A DNA stretch of 39,371 nucleotides from Atopobium sp. UBA2090 (GCA_002331575.1 DCZG01000155.1:49026-88396), one strand, 5' to 3'. Counted from the stretch's first letter, positions 17,374 to 26,044 are shown. Numbers and translations: made by a program. Notes: generated by a model from the letters alone, not told the origin.

Positions 17374-17379
17374 CCCCCT

Positions 17380-17464
17380 TTCCGGCAAATCTTGTGGTGT
17401 TGCGCTCACTTCAAGGCTCTTTTAGGACCGAGAAGTGAGCGCAACACCACAAGATTTGCCGGAA
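17380..17464. repeat. 32-bp perfect inverted repeat
   Basis: The arm at 17380-17411 and its exact reverse complement at 17433-17464 flank a 21-nt loop. Key sequence: CCGGCAAATCTTGTGG ... CCACAAGATTTGCCGG. No U-run follows, so it is not a standard terminator. It could be a miniature mobile element, a REP-like unit or a recombination scar. Confidence 0.9.
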
Positions 17465-17481
17465 GGCCGGAAGGCCGGAAG
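17458..17481. repeat. 8-bp tandem repeat, three copies
   Basis: GCCGGAAG is repeated three times without change, starting inside the right arm of the 32-bp inverted repeat; degenerate purine-rich copies continue to about 17510. Confidence 0.85.
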
Positions 17482-17521
17482 GCTGGGAAGCCAGAAAAGC
17501 CAGAAGGCTGGAAGCAGACGC

Positions 17522-18652
17522 TTACCCCGCAAACGGGACGACGTGGGCCACGGCCTCCTCGCGCGTGATCTCCTCATCGCCGTTGTCGATATCGACGAGC
17601 CGGTACCTGTCGTTCCCCATGCCGAGCTCCTTCATATAGGTGAGCTGGCGAAGCCCGTGGCGGCTCTCCATGCGCTCGACGAGGTCGTGCCGGTCCTCCT
17701 CCCTCATCGCGTAGACGAGGTCGACGCACGCCTGGTCAATCGCAAGGATGTCGGTCGAGGCGAGAATGCCGACGTTCGGCGTGACGACGGGCTGGGCGGC
17801 CGTGCCCTCGCAGTCGCAGCTCACCGACATGTTGCGCATGACGTTGACGAAGACGATCCTCTCGCCGAAGTGGTCGACCGTCGCCTTGGTGGATTCCGTC
17901 ATGCGCTCCATGAACTCCTCCTTCGCGATGCCCCACTGGTCTCCGCCGGGCCGCGTGTGAATCTGGGCCTTGCCGATGCGCCCGTCCGCACAGCCGATAC
18001 CGAGGTTCTTGTTCGACCCGCCGAAGCCTCCCTGGACGTGTCCCTTGAAGTGCGTGAGCGTCAGCATGGAGTCGTAGTTGACGATGTGCCCTCCCATCGA
18101 GACGGCGTCGAACCACGTGCCACCGGAGACGGGCAGGTCGACCGTGCCCTCCTCGTCCATGATGTCGACGGGGCAGAACGTCCAGCCGTTGTGCGCGATG
18201 GTCTCGCGGTGCTGCTCGGTGGTGTAGCGGTCACCGTCGTAGTACGTGTTCGTCTCGACGATCGTCCCGCCGGGGATGTCGTTGTCGACGAGCTCCTTCA
18301 CCCAGGGGCGCGGGATGATGTTGGGACCGTCCTTCTCGCCCGTGTGGAGCTTGATGGCGACGCTGCCGACGAGCGACCCCTTCACGCGAGAAAACGCCTT
18401 GCGCAGCCCCTCGGCAGAGAGGTCACGAGTGAAATAGACGATCGACTCGTCGCCCTCGCGCTGGTCGTACGGGATGTAGACGCTACCGTCTGTGCTTGTC
18501 GTCTGCTGCGTCATGGTCGATGCTCCCTTGTCCGAGGGTTGGGATGACGAGGTGTCCGAGCCTGCGGCACATGCCGACATCCCCAACAGCGAGACGCCCG
18601 CCGCAGCGGCGCCTGCGACTCTGACGAACGTGCGCCTGTCCACGTTGGGCAT
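17522..18652 (-). CDS. Tat-exported lipoprotein with DUF362 domain
   Basis: 376 aa from the ATG at 18652. The N-terminus has the twin-arginine pattern DRRTFVRVAG, a hydrophobic stretch and a lipobox ending at MSAC, so it should be exported folded and lipid-anchored. The body is DUF362: KLHTGEKDGPNIIPRPWV, GGTIVETNTYYDGDRYTT, and a Cys/Gly-rich segment GGSNKNLGIGCADG. The family is often annotated as iron-sulfur-linked, but no 4Fe-4S ferredoxin cluster is visible, and the function is unknown. The ribosome site is weak; an upstream ATG would spoil the Tat signal. It is followed by the inverted-repeat scar. Confidence 0.85.
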   Translation of the reverse strand: MPNVDRRTFVRVAGAAAAGVSLLGMSACAAGSDTSSSQPSDKGASTMTQQTTSTDGSVYIPYDQREGDESIVYFTRDLSAEGLRKAFSRVKGSLVGSVAIKLHTGEKDGPNIIPRPWVKELVDNDIPGGTIVETNTYYDGDRYTTEQHRETIAHNGWTFCPVDIMDEEGTVDLPVSGGTWFDAVSMGGHIVNYDSMLTLTHFKGHVQGGFGGSNKNLGIGCADGRIGKAQIHTRPGGDQWGIAKEEFMERMTESTKATVDHFGERIVFVNVMRNMSVSCDCEGTAAQPVVTPNVGILASTDILAIDQACVDLVYAMREEDRHDLVERMESRHGLRQLTYMKELGMGNDRYRLVDIDNGDEEITREEAVAHVVPFAG

Positions 18653-18822
18653 TCTCGACCCGCTTTCAAAGACGGCCGGCACCTCTCGCCACCATGATAG
18701 GATGCCGAACGCCTGCATACCAATTCCAATCTCGAATGGCTGGCGATGCCCGCCGCGCATAGGAATCTTGGAATCGAGACTGCTACGATACTCTCAGGAG
18801 AATGAGATGGAGGAGGCGATGC

Positions 18823-19371
18823 ATGGACGACCTCACACGTACGAGCAAGTTCATCAGCCTCATCCTGAGGCACAAGCCCGAGGTCGCGGGCGTTACGCTC
18901 GACGAGCACGGATGGGCCCAAGTCGACGACCTCATCGCGGGAGTGAGCAGGACGCACCCTCTCGACAGGGCGACGCTCGAGGAGATCGTGCGCACGGACT
19001 CCAAGGGCCGCTACTCGTTCAACGACGACGGGACCCGCATCCGCGCGAACCAGGGCCACTCCGTGAACGTCGACGTCGAGCTCGAGCGGCGCGACCCTCC
19101 CGAGACCCTCTGGCATGGCACGGCCGAGAGGTTCGCCGCGTCGATCGGCGAGAAGGGCCTTCTCCCCATGTCCCGGCTCTACGTGCACCTCTCGGGCACG
19201 CCCGAGCTCGCGCGCACGGTGGGCTCCCGGCACGGGCGACCCCTGGTCTACCGCGTCGCCGCTGGCGAGATGGCCAGGGACGGCCACGAGTTCTTCCTCT
19301 CCGCGAACGGCGTCTGGCTCACGAAGGAAGTGCCGGCGCGCTACCTGCACGCACTGGAGAAGTCCGACTGA
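18823..19371 (+). CDS. kptA: RNA 2'-phosphotransferase KptA/Tpt1
   Basis: 182 aa from the ATG at 18823 with AGGAGG 8 nt upstream. Family landmarks in order: SLILRHKP (Arg16/His17), the DEHGWAQVDDL winged-helix part, RANQGHSVNVD (Arg74), LWHGT (97-100) and SRLYVHLS. Tpt1 enzymes remove an RNA 2'-phosphate using NAD+, giving ADP-ribose 1'',2''-cyclic phosphate. The role in bacteria is unclear because tRNA splicing of the fungal type is absent; RNA repair or ADP-ribosylation has been proposed. It stands alone, divergent from DUF362. Confidence 0.95.
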   Translation: MDDLTRTSKFISLILRHKPEVAGVTLDEHGWAQVDDLIAGVSRTHPLDRATLEEIVRTDSKGRYSFNDDGTRIRANQGHSVNVDVELERRDPPETLWHGTAERFAASIGEKGLLPMSRLYVHLSGTPELARTVGSRHGRPLVYRVAAGEMARDGHEFFLSANGVWLTKEVPARYLHALEKSD

Positions 19372-19504
19372 GGGGCGCATCCCCGGCCCCCTGGCCACCT
19401 TCGCCCCGCGAGCCGAACGACCGCGGTCGTTTCCTCACCGCAGGGAGGGCACTTCCCTTTCCGCCCCTTGCATTCGCCTCGTCACCAGCCTATGTTTGCC
19501 AGAG

Positions 19505-19535
19505 CTGGACTGTTACCCACGCGGGGCATAACCAG
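19505..19535 (+). promoter_or_regulatory. RAT antiterminator site 1, upstream of licT
   Basis: CTGGACTGTTAC ... GGGGCATAACCAG forms the BglG/LicT RAT stem-loop; CTGG/CCAG closes the stem. It shares GGACTGTTAC and GGCATAACC with the other two sites. Confidence 0.85.
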
Positions 19536-19566
19536 CGTCTGACCGGAATGCGTCTTCTCACCAAAC

Positions 19567-19600
19567 CGGACTGTTACTTGGCTCCCCCAAGGCATAACCG
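19567..19600 (+). promoter_or_regulatory. RAT antiterminator site 2, upstream of licT
   Basis: CGGACTGTTAC ... GGCATAACCG with a CTTGG/CCAAG internal stem. It lies 62 nt after site 1. The 317-nt region 19372-19688 holds no gene. Confidence 0.87.
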
Positions 19601-19604
19601 ACTT

Positions 19605-19654
19605 GGCACAGGTGTGCCGTCACCCTCGTGAGCAGAGAGTCTCTCACCCACGAG
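19605..19654 (+). terminator. Possible terminator hairpins controlled by the RATs
   Basis: GGCACA-GG-TGTGCC (19605-19618) and CTCGTG ... CACGAG (19625-19654) follow RAT 2, as expected of LicT-controlled leaders. No U-run follows, so the true terminator is uncertain. Confidence 0.35.
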
Positions 19655-19688
19655 AGAGGTTGCCCGCCGACAGCTGAAGGGGGTGCCC

Positions 19689-20522
19689 ATGCTCGCTCTC
19701 AAGAAGATCAACAACAACTTCGTCCTCTGCCAGGACGAAGCGGGGGAAGAGATCGTCGCCATGGGCAAGGGCCTCGGGTTCGGGGAGCTGCCGAGGGAGA
19801 TCTCGATCAGGGAGGTCGAGCGGACCTTCTACGATGTGGACGAGCGCTACCTCTCGTCGGTGCAGTCGATACCGCAGGACGTCATGAGCCTCGCGGTGAA
19901 GATCTGCGACATCGCCCGGAAGACCCTCCCCTATCAGGTCAGCCCCAACCTCACCTTCACGATGGCGGACCACATCGAGTTCATCCTCGAGCGGGCGCGC
20001 AAGGGCATCAACGTGAAGATGCCGCTCGCATATGACGTGGAGCAGTGCTACCCCGCAGAGCTCGACATCGGGAAGTACGCGGTTCGGAGGATTCGCAAGG
20101 ACCTGAAGGTCAACATCCTCGCGAGCGAGGCAACGGGCATCGCCCTCAACATCGTAAGCGCGCGGGTGGATGACACGCCCGAGGTCGATCCGGCGAGCGA
20201 GAACACTGACGAGGACATGCTGGAAGAGCTGACCGAGATCATCGAGGACGAGATGGGGATCATCATCACCAGGGACTCATTTGCGTACTCCCGCTATGCG
20301 ACGCACATGAACTACCTCTTCCAACGCCTCCACGCGAACGAGGGACTCGGCATGGGCTACGGCAAGGCCTTCGAAGACCTTTCGAAGGACTGTCCCGATG
20401 CGAGCCGGTGCGTCGAGAAGATGTCCGGCCACATCCTCGAAAAATGGGGTAGCAGCCCCTCCGATGAGGAGAAGCTCTACCTGATCCTGCACGTCAGCAG
20501 GCTCTGCATCAAGGAGGAGTAG
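19689..20522 (+). CDS. licT: LicT/BglG-family transcription antiterminator
   Basis: 277 aa from the ATG at 19689, AAGGGGG upstream. Residues 1-55 are the RNA-binding CAT domain, with KKINNNFVLC and MGKGLGFG (classically GKGIGFG). Two PTS regulation domains follow: PRD1 about 65-170, with the His-containing ADHIEFILERARKG, and PRD2 about 175-277, with ATHMNYLFQR. The family dimerises when phosphorylated by HPr and dephosphorylated by EII, binds the RAT hairpin and prevents termination. RATs lie both before this gene and before the EIIBC gene at 20682, so it should control its own operon in response to substrate. Confidence 0.95.
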   Translation: MLALKKINNNFVLCQDEAGEEIVAMGKGLGFGELPREISIREVERTFYDVDERYLSSVQSIPQDVMSLAVKICDIARKTLPYQVSPNLTFTMADHIEFILERARKGINVKMPLAYDVEQCYPAELDIGKYAVRRIRKDLKVNILASEATGIALNIVSARVDDTPEVDPASENTDEDMLEELTEIIEDEMGIIITRDSFAYSRYATHMNYLFQRLHANEGLGMGYGKAFEDLSKDCPDASRCVEKMSGHILEKWGSSPSDEEKLYLILHVSRLCIKEE

Positions 20523-20561
20523 CGGCACGACGCATTCCACGCGTCACCTGCTCTCCAACGA

Positions 20562-20596
20562 AGGACTGTTACCGAGGACAAGCCCGGGCATAACCT
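20562..20596 (+). promoter_or_regulatory. RAT antiterminator site 3, between licT and EIIBC
   Basis: AGGACTGTTAC ... GGGCATAACCT, same core as sites 1 and 2. Downstream CGACC-TTCG-GGTCG and GGCAC-AGA-GTGCC are candidate terminator stems within the 159-nt gap. Confidence 0.87.
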
Positions 20597-20681
20597 CCGA
20601 CACATCCAACTGGCGACCTTCGGGGTCGGCACAGAGTGCCCGAGACTGCCAGGTTTCTCACGTTCGAGAAAGGGGCATGGC

Positions 20682-22037
20682 ATGGCAACCGAGAAGGAAA
20701 TCGCCTCGCAGATTCTCGAGGCCGTCGGCGGCAAGGACAACGTGGGGTTCCTCACGCACTGCGTCACCCGTCTGCGTTTTGAGCTCAAGGACAAGAGCCT
20801 GGCCGACGGCGAGAGAATCAAGCGCATCCCCGAGGTCATCGGCATCCAAGACCAGAACGGCCAGTACCAGGTCATCATCGGCCAGAACGTCATGAAGGTC
20901 TACGACGAGCTTCAAGGCCTTCTCGGCCCCGAGGGCGGCGATCGTTCTGCCGGAAAGGGCGGCAAGCGAGGCGCCGGCTACTACGTGCAGTGGTTCGCCT
21001 CCGTCTTCACCCCCATCATTCCCGCCCTCGTGGGTACCGCGCTCATCGAGGTCGTGAACATCCTTCTGCGCGCGTCTGGAATTCTCGCCCCCGAGTCCAC
21101 GACCTACCAGGTGTTCGAGGCAATCGGGAATACCGCTCTGGTATTCCTGCCCATCCTCGTGGCCATCTCCACCGCCGAGAAGGTCGGGTGCAACAAGTAC
21201 GTGGCGGTCGCCGTCGTGGCGACCACGATAACGCCCGCGATGACGGCGCTCATGGCGGGAGACACCCCCGTGACCGTAATGGGCCTGCCCATCACGAGCG
21301 TCTCCTACTCGAATCAGGTGATTCCCGCCCTTCTCGCCGTGCTGCTCTACGCGAAGCTCGAGAAGTTCTTCCGCACCCACCTGCCCGAGAACGCGATGCT
21401 CTTCTCGTTCCCCATCGCGGTGTTCATCACCGCCATCGTCACGTTCGTGGTGCTCGGCCCTCTGGGCTACTACATCGGCTATGGCTTCTCCTACCTGCTG
21501 CTCTTTGTGAACGACCACGCATCGTGGCTGGTGAGCGGCCTCATCGGCGCGCTCTGCCCGTTCCTCATCATGATCGGCGCGCACTGGGCTCTGATCCCGA
21601 TCGCCCTGCAGAACCTCGGGACCCTCGGGTACGACCCGCTGCTCGCACCGGGCTTCCTCACCTACAACGTGAACCTCGGCGCAGCCGCCCTGGCGGTGGC
21701 GATACGAACGCGCGACAAGCAGCTCAAGTCGGTGAGCATCTCGAGCGCCATCACGGCATTCCTCGGAATCACGGAGCCGGCACTCTACGGCGTCGCTCTC
21801 AAGTTCCGCAAGGTCCTTGTCGCCGCCGTCGTCGGAGGGTTCTTTGGCGGATGCTATCTCGGTTTCACGCACGTCGTCGGCTACGCATGGTATCCGGCGC
21901 TGCTGGGAATCTCGGGCTACTTTGGTGACACGACGGCATCGATCGTGAACGCCTTCGTGGGAACGGCCATCGGGTTCGCCATCACCTTCATTATGAGCTG
22001 GTTCGGCTATGAGCCGACGGAACAGGAGACGGCGTAG
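20682..22037 (+). CDS. PTS beta-glucoside-type transporter subunit EIIBC (LicT-controlled)
   Basis: 451 aa. EIIB phospho-Cys27 lies in THCVTRLRFELKD. EIIC covers about 105-445, with the substrate-site motif GITEPALYGVALKF near 365. No EIIA domain, as in the other two EIIBC proteins of this window. It is 159 nt downstream of licT and preceded by its own RAT, so antitermination can adjust it separately from licT. No glycosidase is in this operon; one of the GH1 enzymes elsewhere could process its product (inference). Confidence 0.92.
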   Translation: MATEKEIASQILEAVGGKDNVGFLTHCVTRLRFELKDKSLADGERIKRIPEVIGIQDQNGQYQVIIGQNVMKVYDELQGLLGPEGGDRSAGKGGKRGAGYYVQWFASVFTPIIPALVGTALIEVVNILLRASGILAPESTTYQVFEAIGNTALVFLPILVAISTAEKVGCNKYVAVAVVATTITPAMTALMAGDTPVTVMGLPITSVSYSNQVIPALLAVLLYAKLEKFFRTHLPENAMLFSFPIAVFITAIVTFVVLGPLGYYIGYGFSYLLLFVNDHASWLVSGLIGALCPFLIMIGAHWALIPIALQNLGTLGYDPLLAPGFLTYNVNLGAAALAVAIRTRDKQLKSVSISSAITAFLGITEPALYGVALKFRKVLVAAVVGGFFGGCYLGFTHVVGYAWYPALLGISGYFGDTTASIVNAFVGTAIGFAITFIMSWFGYEPTEQETA

Positions 22038-22097
22038 AGGAGCTGCTCGCCCGGCGAACGCCTTGGCACGATGAGGGATGACTTGTGCCATGACTTC

Positions 22098-22505
22098 TCA
22101 GCTACAACTTTCTCCCCTCCCGACAACGGCTTCGACCCACGCGGAGAAGGCCGATGGCGTCATCTCGCCAGACGCAAGGGCGAACATCATATCCGCCAGC
22201 TCACCTGGCCTTGGATTGAACGCTACGCCGTTGATGGCAAGGAATGCCGCCATGCAGCCAGCCGCACATCTCTTGTTTCCGTCCACGAAGGGGTGATCAA
22301 GCGTGATGCCTATCGCATAACGCGCCGCCTTATCGGAAATCGTCGGGTAGAGATCGTCCCCACCGAAGGACTGAGCGGGCTGCGCCATAGCCGACTCAAG
22401 AAGCCCGAGGTCGCGCAGGCCAGACGATCCACCGAAACGTCTGGCCATCGCCTCGTTGATGGCAATCGCCGTCTCAATGCTGAGGAAACGAACCTCTGCG
22501 CTCAC
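22098..22505 (-). CDS. Doc (death-on-curing) Fic-fold toxin
   Basis: 135 aa, the normal length of Doc. The Fic motif is HPFVDGNKRCAAG; Doc proteins classically have HxFx(D/A)NKRTA. An upstream FGGSSGLRDLGLLESAM segment is also typical. Doc kinases inactivate elongation factor Tu by phosphorylation; Fic relatives AMP-ylate, so which is done here is not certain. It overlaps the antitoxin gene by 4 nt (ATGA), so translation is coupled. It is convergent with the EIIBC gene. Confidence 0.92.
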   Translation of the reverse strand: MSAEVRFLSIETAIAINEAMARRFGGSSGLRDLGLLESAMAQPAQSFGGDDLYPTISDKAARYAIGITLDHPFVDGNKRCAAGCMAAFLAINGVAFNPRPGELADMMFALASGEMTPSAFSAWVEAVVGRGESCS

Positions 22506-22747
22506 TTCGCCATCCTGTCGAAGTCCTCGTCATGGCGCTCGGCGAACGACATTGCCGCATCGACAGCGGAGTCGTCAACCCCTCTGGGAGCAGCGGTAAT
22601 CTCGAATGGAATCCTGCGCTCGCGGACAACCTGCCTTGCGAAGACGTTCACCGCCGTGGTGAAACTCATGCCAAGATCTTCAAGAACCACGTCAGCCTGA
22701 TGCTTCAGCTCCCGGTCCATGCGGATGGTAACGTTGGCGTTTGACAT
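22502..22747 (-). CDS. RelB/DinJ-family antitoxin paired with Doc
   Basis: 81 aa from the ATG at 22747, chosen because AAGGAG sits 9 nt upstream; an ATG 9 nt earlier abuts the ribosome site. NVTIRMDRELKHQADVVLEDLG is a RelB/DinJ ribbon-helix-helix, and the remainder is the toxin-neutralising tail (RRIPFEITAAPRG ...). RHH antitoxins repress their own operon. The Doc partner normally has a Phd antitoxin, so this is a mixed pair, known in other bacteria. Confidence 0.9.
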   Translation of the reverse strand: MSNANVTIRMDRELKHQADVVLEDLGMSFTTAVNVFARQVVRERRIPFEITAAPRGVDDSAVDAAMSFAERHDEDFDRMAK

Positions 22748-23063
22748 GGGTGTCATCTCCTTGTCTCGATGCCTGAGTCTAGTATACCCGTCAAAGGGAT
22801 TTACGTTGTTTGCACGTCATATTATGTGCTTCCTATTACCAGAAGGCAGCACTGCCCGTACGGCGGAGCCCCAGTCCGAATGAGATTGGACTTGGTAGAT
22901 TTTCTCACCCCGATTCTTGCCGCTACCCACCTGCCAAGGAGACCTGTAGGCTGCGCCGGTTCCATGACGGGTTGGGCCAACCATGCCCCAAGCGCTTCCG
23001 TCGGCCATACCCTTGGCATGAACAACATTGGAACTGTCCCTACATGACCAAAGGGAGCACCGG
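22748..23063. promoter_or_regulatory. Intergenic region with antitoxin promoter
   Basis: No gene seen in this 316-bp stretch. On the minus strand TATACT (22782-22787), within the palindrome GTATAC, is a good -10 for the toxin-antitoxin operon. Codon bias on either strand looks weak. Confidence 0.4.
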
Positions 23064-24551
23064 ATGCTAGGTACAAGACGGTTCACGAGACGAGAGGCCC
23101 TCGGCCTCGCGGTGGTCACGGGAGCTACCCTGCTGGCGGGATGCTCGTCGCAGAACGGGTCCGATAGCTCGACCGCCACGTCGGTCGCAATCGGAGACGA
23201 TGCCCTTTCCATCCTCGTCAAGGGATATGACTGGGGCCCCGGCGTGCCCGCGATTCTCGTGAGCCTCTCTAAGGAGGCCTCCAGCGTCGAGGTCAAGGAC
23301 GCCAAGATCACCACGGCGCGCGTGGAGCGCACGCTCTCCGACGTCTTTCTGTGCGACGAGAGCGGGGAGAAGGTCGACGGGCCCGCAAGCTGCATTGCCT
23401 TCGCACTCGAGACCACCAACGCGGTGTCCGGCAGCCCCTTCCGCTACGACACGACCACCCTCCACAACCTCTGGGCACCCTCGTACCAGGTCGAGCTGAG
23501 CTGTGACGACCTCACCATCGACGGGGTGTCGACCTCTCTCGACCTCTCGGCGGACTGCATCGACAGGCGCGTCTGCCCCGAGACCGCGCTCTTCTCCAAC
23601 AGGAGCTCCTTCTCCGGCACCTACCACAACGACCTTCTCGACCAGGACGACCAGCTCACGCTCCAGACGGCCGCCTACGAGCCGTCCCAGCTCAAGGGGT
23701 CGGGGAGGGCGCCCCTCGTCGTCTGGCTCAACGGCCAGGGTGAGGGCGGGACCGACGTCGACATCGAGCTCCTCGGCAACAAGGTCGTGGCGCTCGCCGA
23801 GGACCGCATCCAGTCGCACTTCGACGGCGACGGGACGTCGGGGGCGTTCGTCCTCGCCGTCCAGACGCCGACGTACTGGATGGACGAGGGGGACGGGACC
23901 AACGGCAACGGAAGCGACGTCTCCCGCTACACGAAGATCCTCATGGATGCCGTCGATGCCTATGTCACGTCAAATCCGAGCGTCGACGCCGACCGCATTT
24001 ACCTGGGCGGCTGTTCCAACGGCGGGTATATGACCATGAACATGCTCGTCACCTACCCCGACTACTGGGCGGCCGCCTACCCCGTCTGCCAGGCGTACTC
24101 CTACTGGGAGTACGAGCGCGACGCCGACGGCGCCACGGGCCGGTCGTCCGTCCCGACGGATAAGGTGTGGTTCACCGACGAGAAGGTCGAGAAGCTCAAG
24201 GACATTCCCATCTGGATGGCGCTGTCCATCGACGACCCGGTCGTGAATCCCCTGAGATACGGACTCCCCGACTACCGCGCCCTCGTGCAGGCAGGTGCCC
24301 AGAACTCGTGGCTGTCGGTCTTCGAGTCCGTGAAGGGGTCCGATGACCCGACCGCGACCTACATCGGCCACTTCTCCTGAATCTACCTGCTGAACGACGA
24401 GATCACCCATGTTCAGGACAGGAACGCGATCGCCGCGACCAGCGGCACGGACGACTTCGGCCAGGTCCCCTCGAACGACGGCGGGGGCTCGGAGAATGCC
24501 GGGGAGTACGACAACCTGTTTGACTGGCTCAACGCCCAGTCCAGGGAGTAG
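23064..24551 (+). pseudogene. Alpha/beta-hydrolase esterase lipoprotein with in-frame TGA
   Basis: ATG at 23064 with AAGGGAG upstream. The lipoprotein signal ends in LLAGC (Cys27), with a TRREALG twin-arginine-like start. The C-terminal half is a PHB-depolymerase/feruloyl-esterase-type hydrolase: ADRIYLGGCSNGGYMTMN has the nucleophile Ser, and IGHFS near the end the catalytic-type His. A TGA at 24378-24380 follows HFS; the same frame then stays open for 56 more codons (IYLLNDEITH ... LFDWLNAQ) to TAG at 24549. Homologues usually have Trp at this spot, so TGG to TGA is likely. Truncation may leave the triad intact but removes the last helices. Confidence 0.8.
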
Positions 24552-24820
24552 CCGGGGGTAACCAATACGTCCGATTGACTCGATTTACGGCCATATGCGA
24601 GAACATATCCAGCGGCTCGGCGCAGATCCTCGGAGACCTGATGCAATCTCGACTATTTCCTTCCGCCATGCGATCACTCAGCAAAATGGGTCAGCGAGCA
24701 CGGATATGACCCATGCTCGCCGACCGTCATCAACTCCATGCTTACGCATGGCAGGTACGAAGAGTTCGCATCAAACATCGGTGCCGGATACATCAAGAGA
24801 TTGCTCACCAAACGCATCGG
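24552..24820 (+). pseudogene. Remnant of an unrecognised coding sequence
   Basis: One plus-strand frame runs RLTRFTAICENISSG ... SAMRSLSK to about 24684. The next frame then continues KWVSEHGYDPCSPTVIN ... LLTKRIGYWDIR to about 24820, with strong GC3 bias. A one-base shift at the AAAA run (24684-24687) would join them. I do not recognise the protein, and there is no start codon. It abuts the LPXTG gene end. Confidence 0.4.
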
Positions 24821-26044
24821 CTACTGGGACATCCGCATTCTCGATGCGAGGACCAGTGCCGCGCCCGACGCAGCAACCACCACTAAGATGGCAAGCGTCT
24901 GCTGGCTCTGACAATCGCCCGTCTTGGGAAGGCCGACGATGCTTGATACCGATGCGACCGCAGGCTTGACAGCCGTCGACGTATCGGACGTCGGTTCCGG
25001 GGTAGGCTCTGGCGTCGGTTCCGGGGTAGGCTCTGGCGTCGGTTCCGGGGTAGGCTCTGGCGTCGACGTGACTTTCATGGTGACGCTGGCGGCTATCGCC
25101 GGATTGGGATTGCCGGATTCATCCACGATGTAGGTAATCGGATCGCTTCCCGTCCCAATCGTCTGCCCATAGAAGGTTGCCTGGAAGTTGAGGACGTTCA
25201 GGTCGCTCACGTCATGCACGGTAGCACCCACGGGCGAGGTTATCGTAGAGTCCGTCACGGTTATCGTGCCGTCAAGATTCTCCGCCCAACCGAAGGATGC
25301 CATGGCGCCGGTGGGACCTGAAGCGGTGACATCGGAGTTCGTGATGGACAGCTCGGGACTCGCCGTGCTGTTCTCGTTCGAAGCCACGATGCCGAAGTTG
25401 AGCCTGGGAGCCCCGGTAGCGGTGACGTCTACCGTTGAGTCCGTGATGGTGACGTTTCCTCCGATCGTACTACTACCATAGCAATCGGCCATTATCCCGC
25501 TGTTCCAGACGAAATTGGAGGCCGCGCCGGTACTGGTCGATGTGATGGACACGTTTGAACCAGTGATGTTGACATCGCCGTTGAAGGCGGCCACCCCGTA
25601 GGCACCGCGCGTCGTAGTGGTATCGACGGTGACGGTGGTGTCGGTGATGTTGACGTCACCGCCATTAGCAACTATCGTGCCCGTCCTGTCCATGTCTCCC
25701 GTCGTGGTGGCGGTAAGGGAGCCGTCACCCGTGATGGTGAGGTCGCCCGAGTCGACGGAGATGGTGGACCCTCCAGTATTGGAGACCGTGTTATTCCCCT
25801 TGAGGTCCACGATGAGGTCACCGACAGCGCGTATCGCGCCTCCATCGTATGAATCCAGCGACATGAGGTCCACGCCATCCCATACCCATGTGCCCCCGTT
25901 GGAACCATTTCCATTGGCGGCGACTGAGTAATCAGTGCCTTCGACATTGACATTGGATGCTGCGAACGCCCGTATGGGCATAAAGCTAATCGCGATTAGT
26001 AAAGCAGCGGCACTACTGGCGAGTTTTCTTATCCTCGTACTCAT
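24821..26044 (-). CDS. LPXTG-anchored surface protein with Pro-Glu-Pro-Thr spacer
   Basis: 407 aa from the ATG at 26044 (GAGGGAG upstream). Signal peptide 1-29 ends at FAAS. The body (30-320) is Asn/Thr/Ser-rich with repeated VNITDTTV, LSITNSDV and VTITDST motifs, suggesting a parallel beta-helix adhesin-type fold. Then comes a (PEPT)n spacer, and at the C-terminus LPKTG followed by a hydrophobic helix (ILVVVAASGAALVL) and a basic tail, the sortase signal. It should be covalently attached to peptidoglycan and exposed. No sortase gene is in the window. Function, perhaps adhesion or scaffold, is inference. Confidence 0.92.
   Translation of the reverse strand: MSTRIRKLASSAAALLIAISFMPIRAFAASNVNVEGTDYSVAANGNGSNGGTWVWDGVDLMSLDSYDGGAIRAVGDLIVDLKGNNTVSNTGGSTISVDSGDLTITGDGSLTATTTGDMDRTGTIVANGGDVNITDTTVTVDTTTTRGAYGVAAFNGDVNITGSNVSITSTSTGAASNFVWNSGIMADCYGSSTIGGNVTITDSTVDVTATGAPRLNFGIVASNENSTASPELSITNSDVTASGPTGAMASFGWAENLDGTITVTDSTITSPVGATVHDVSDLNVLNFQATFYGQTIGTGSDPITYIVDESGNPNPAIAASVTMKVTSTPEPTPEPTPEPTPEPTPEPTPEPTSDTSTAVKPAVASVSSIVGLPKTGDCQSQQTLAILVVVAASGAALVLASRMRMSQ
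24990..25061 (-). repeat. 24-bp tandem repeat coding the PEPTPEPT spacer
   Basis: Three identical 24-bp units (24990-25013, 25014-25037, 25038-25061) encode eight residues each. Exact repetition makes copy-number change by slippage plausible. Confidence 0.9.

Noticed and set aside
24378..24380. Selenocysteine or other recoding at TGA
   Set aside because: Homologues are remembered to have Trp, not Cys, here, and no selenocysteine-insertion hairpin or machinery is seen.
24990..25061. Regular direct repeats as a possible CRISPR array
   Set aside because: The units are contiguous without spacers and encode the PEPT linker of the wall protein.
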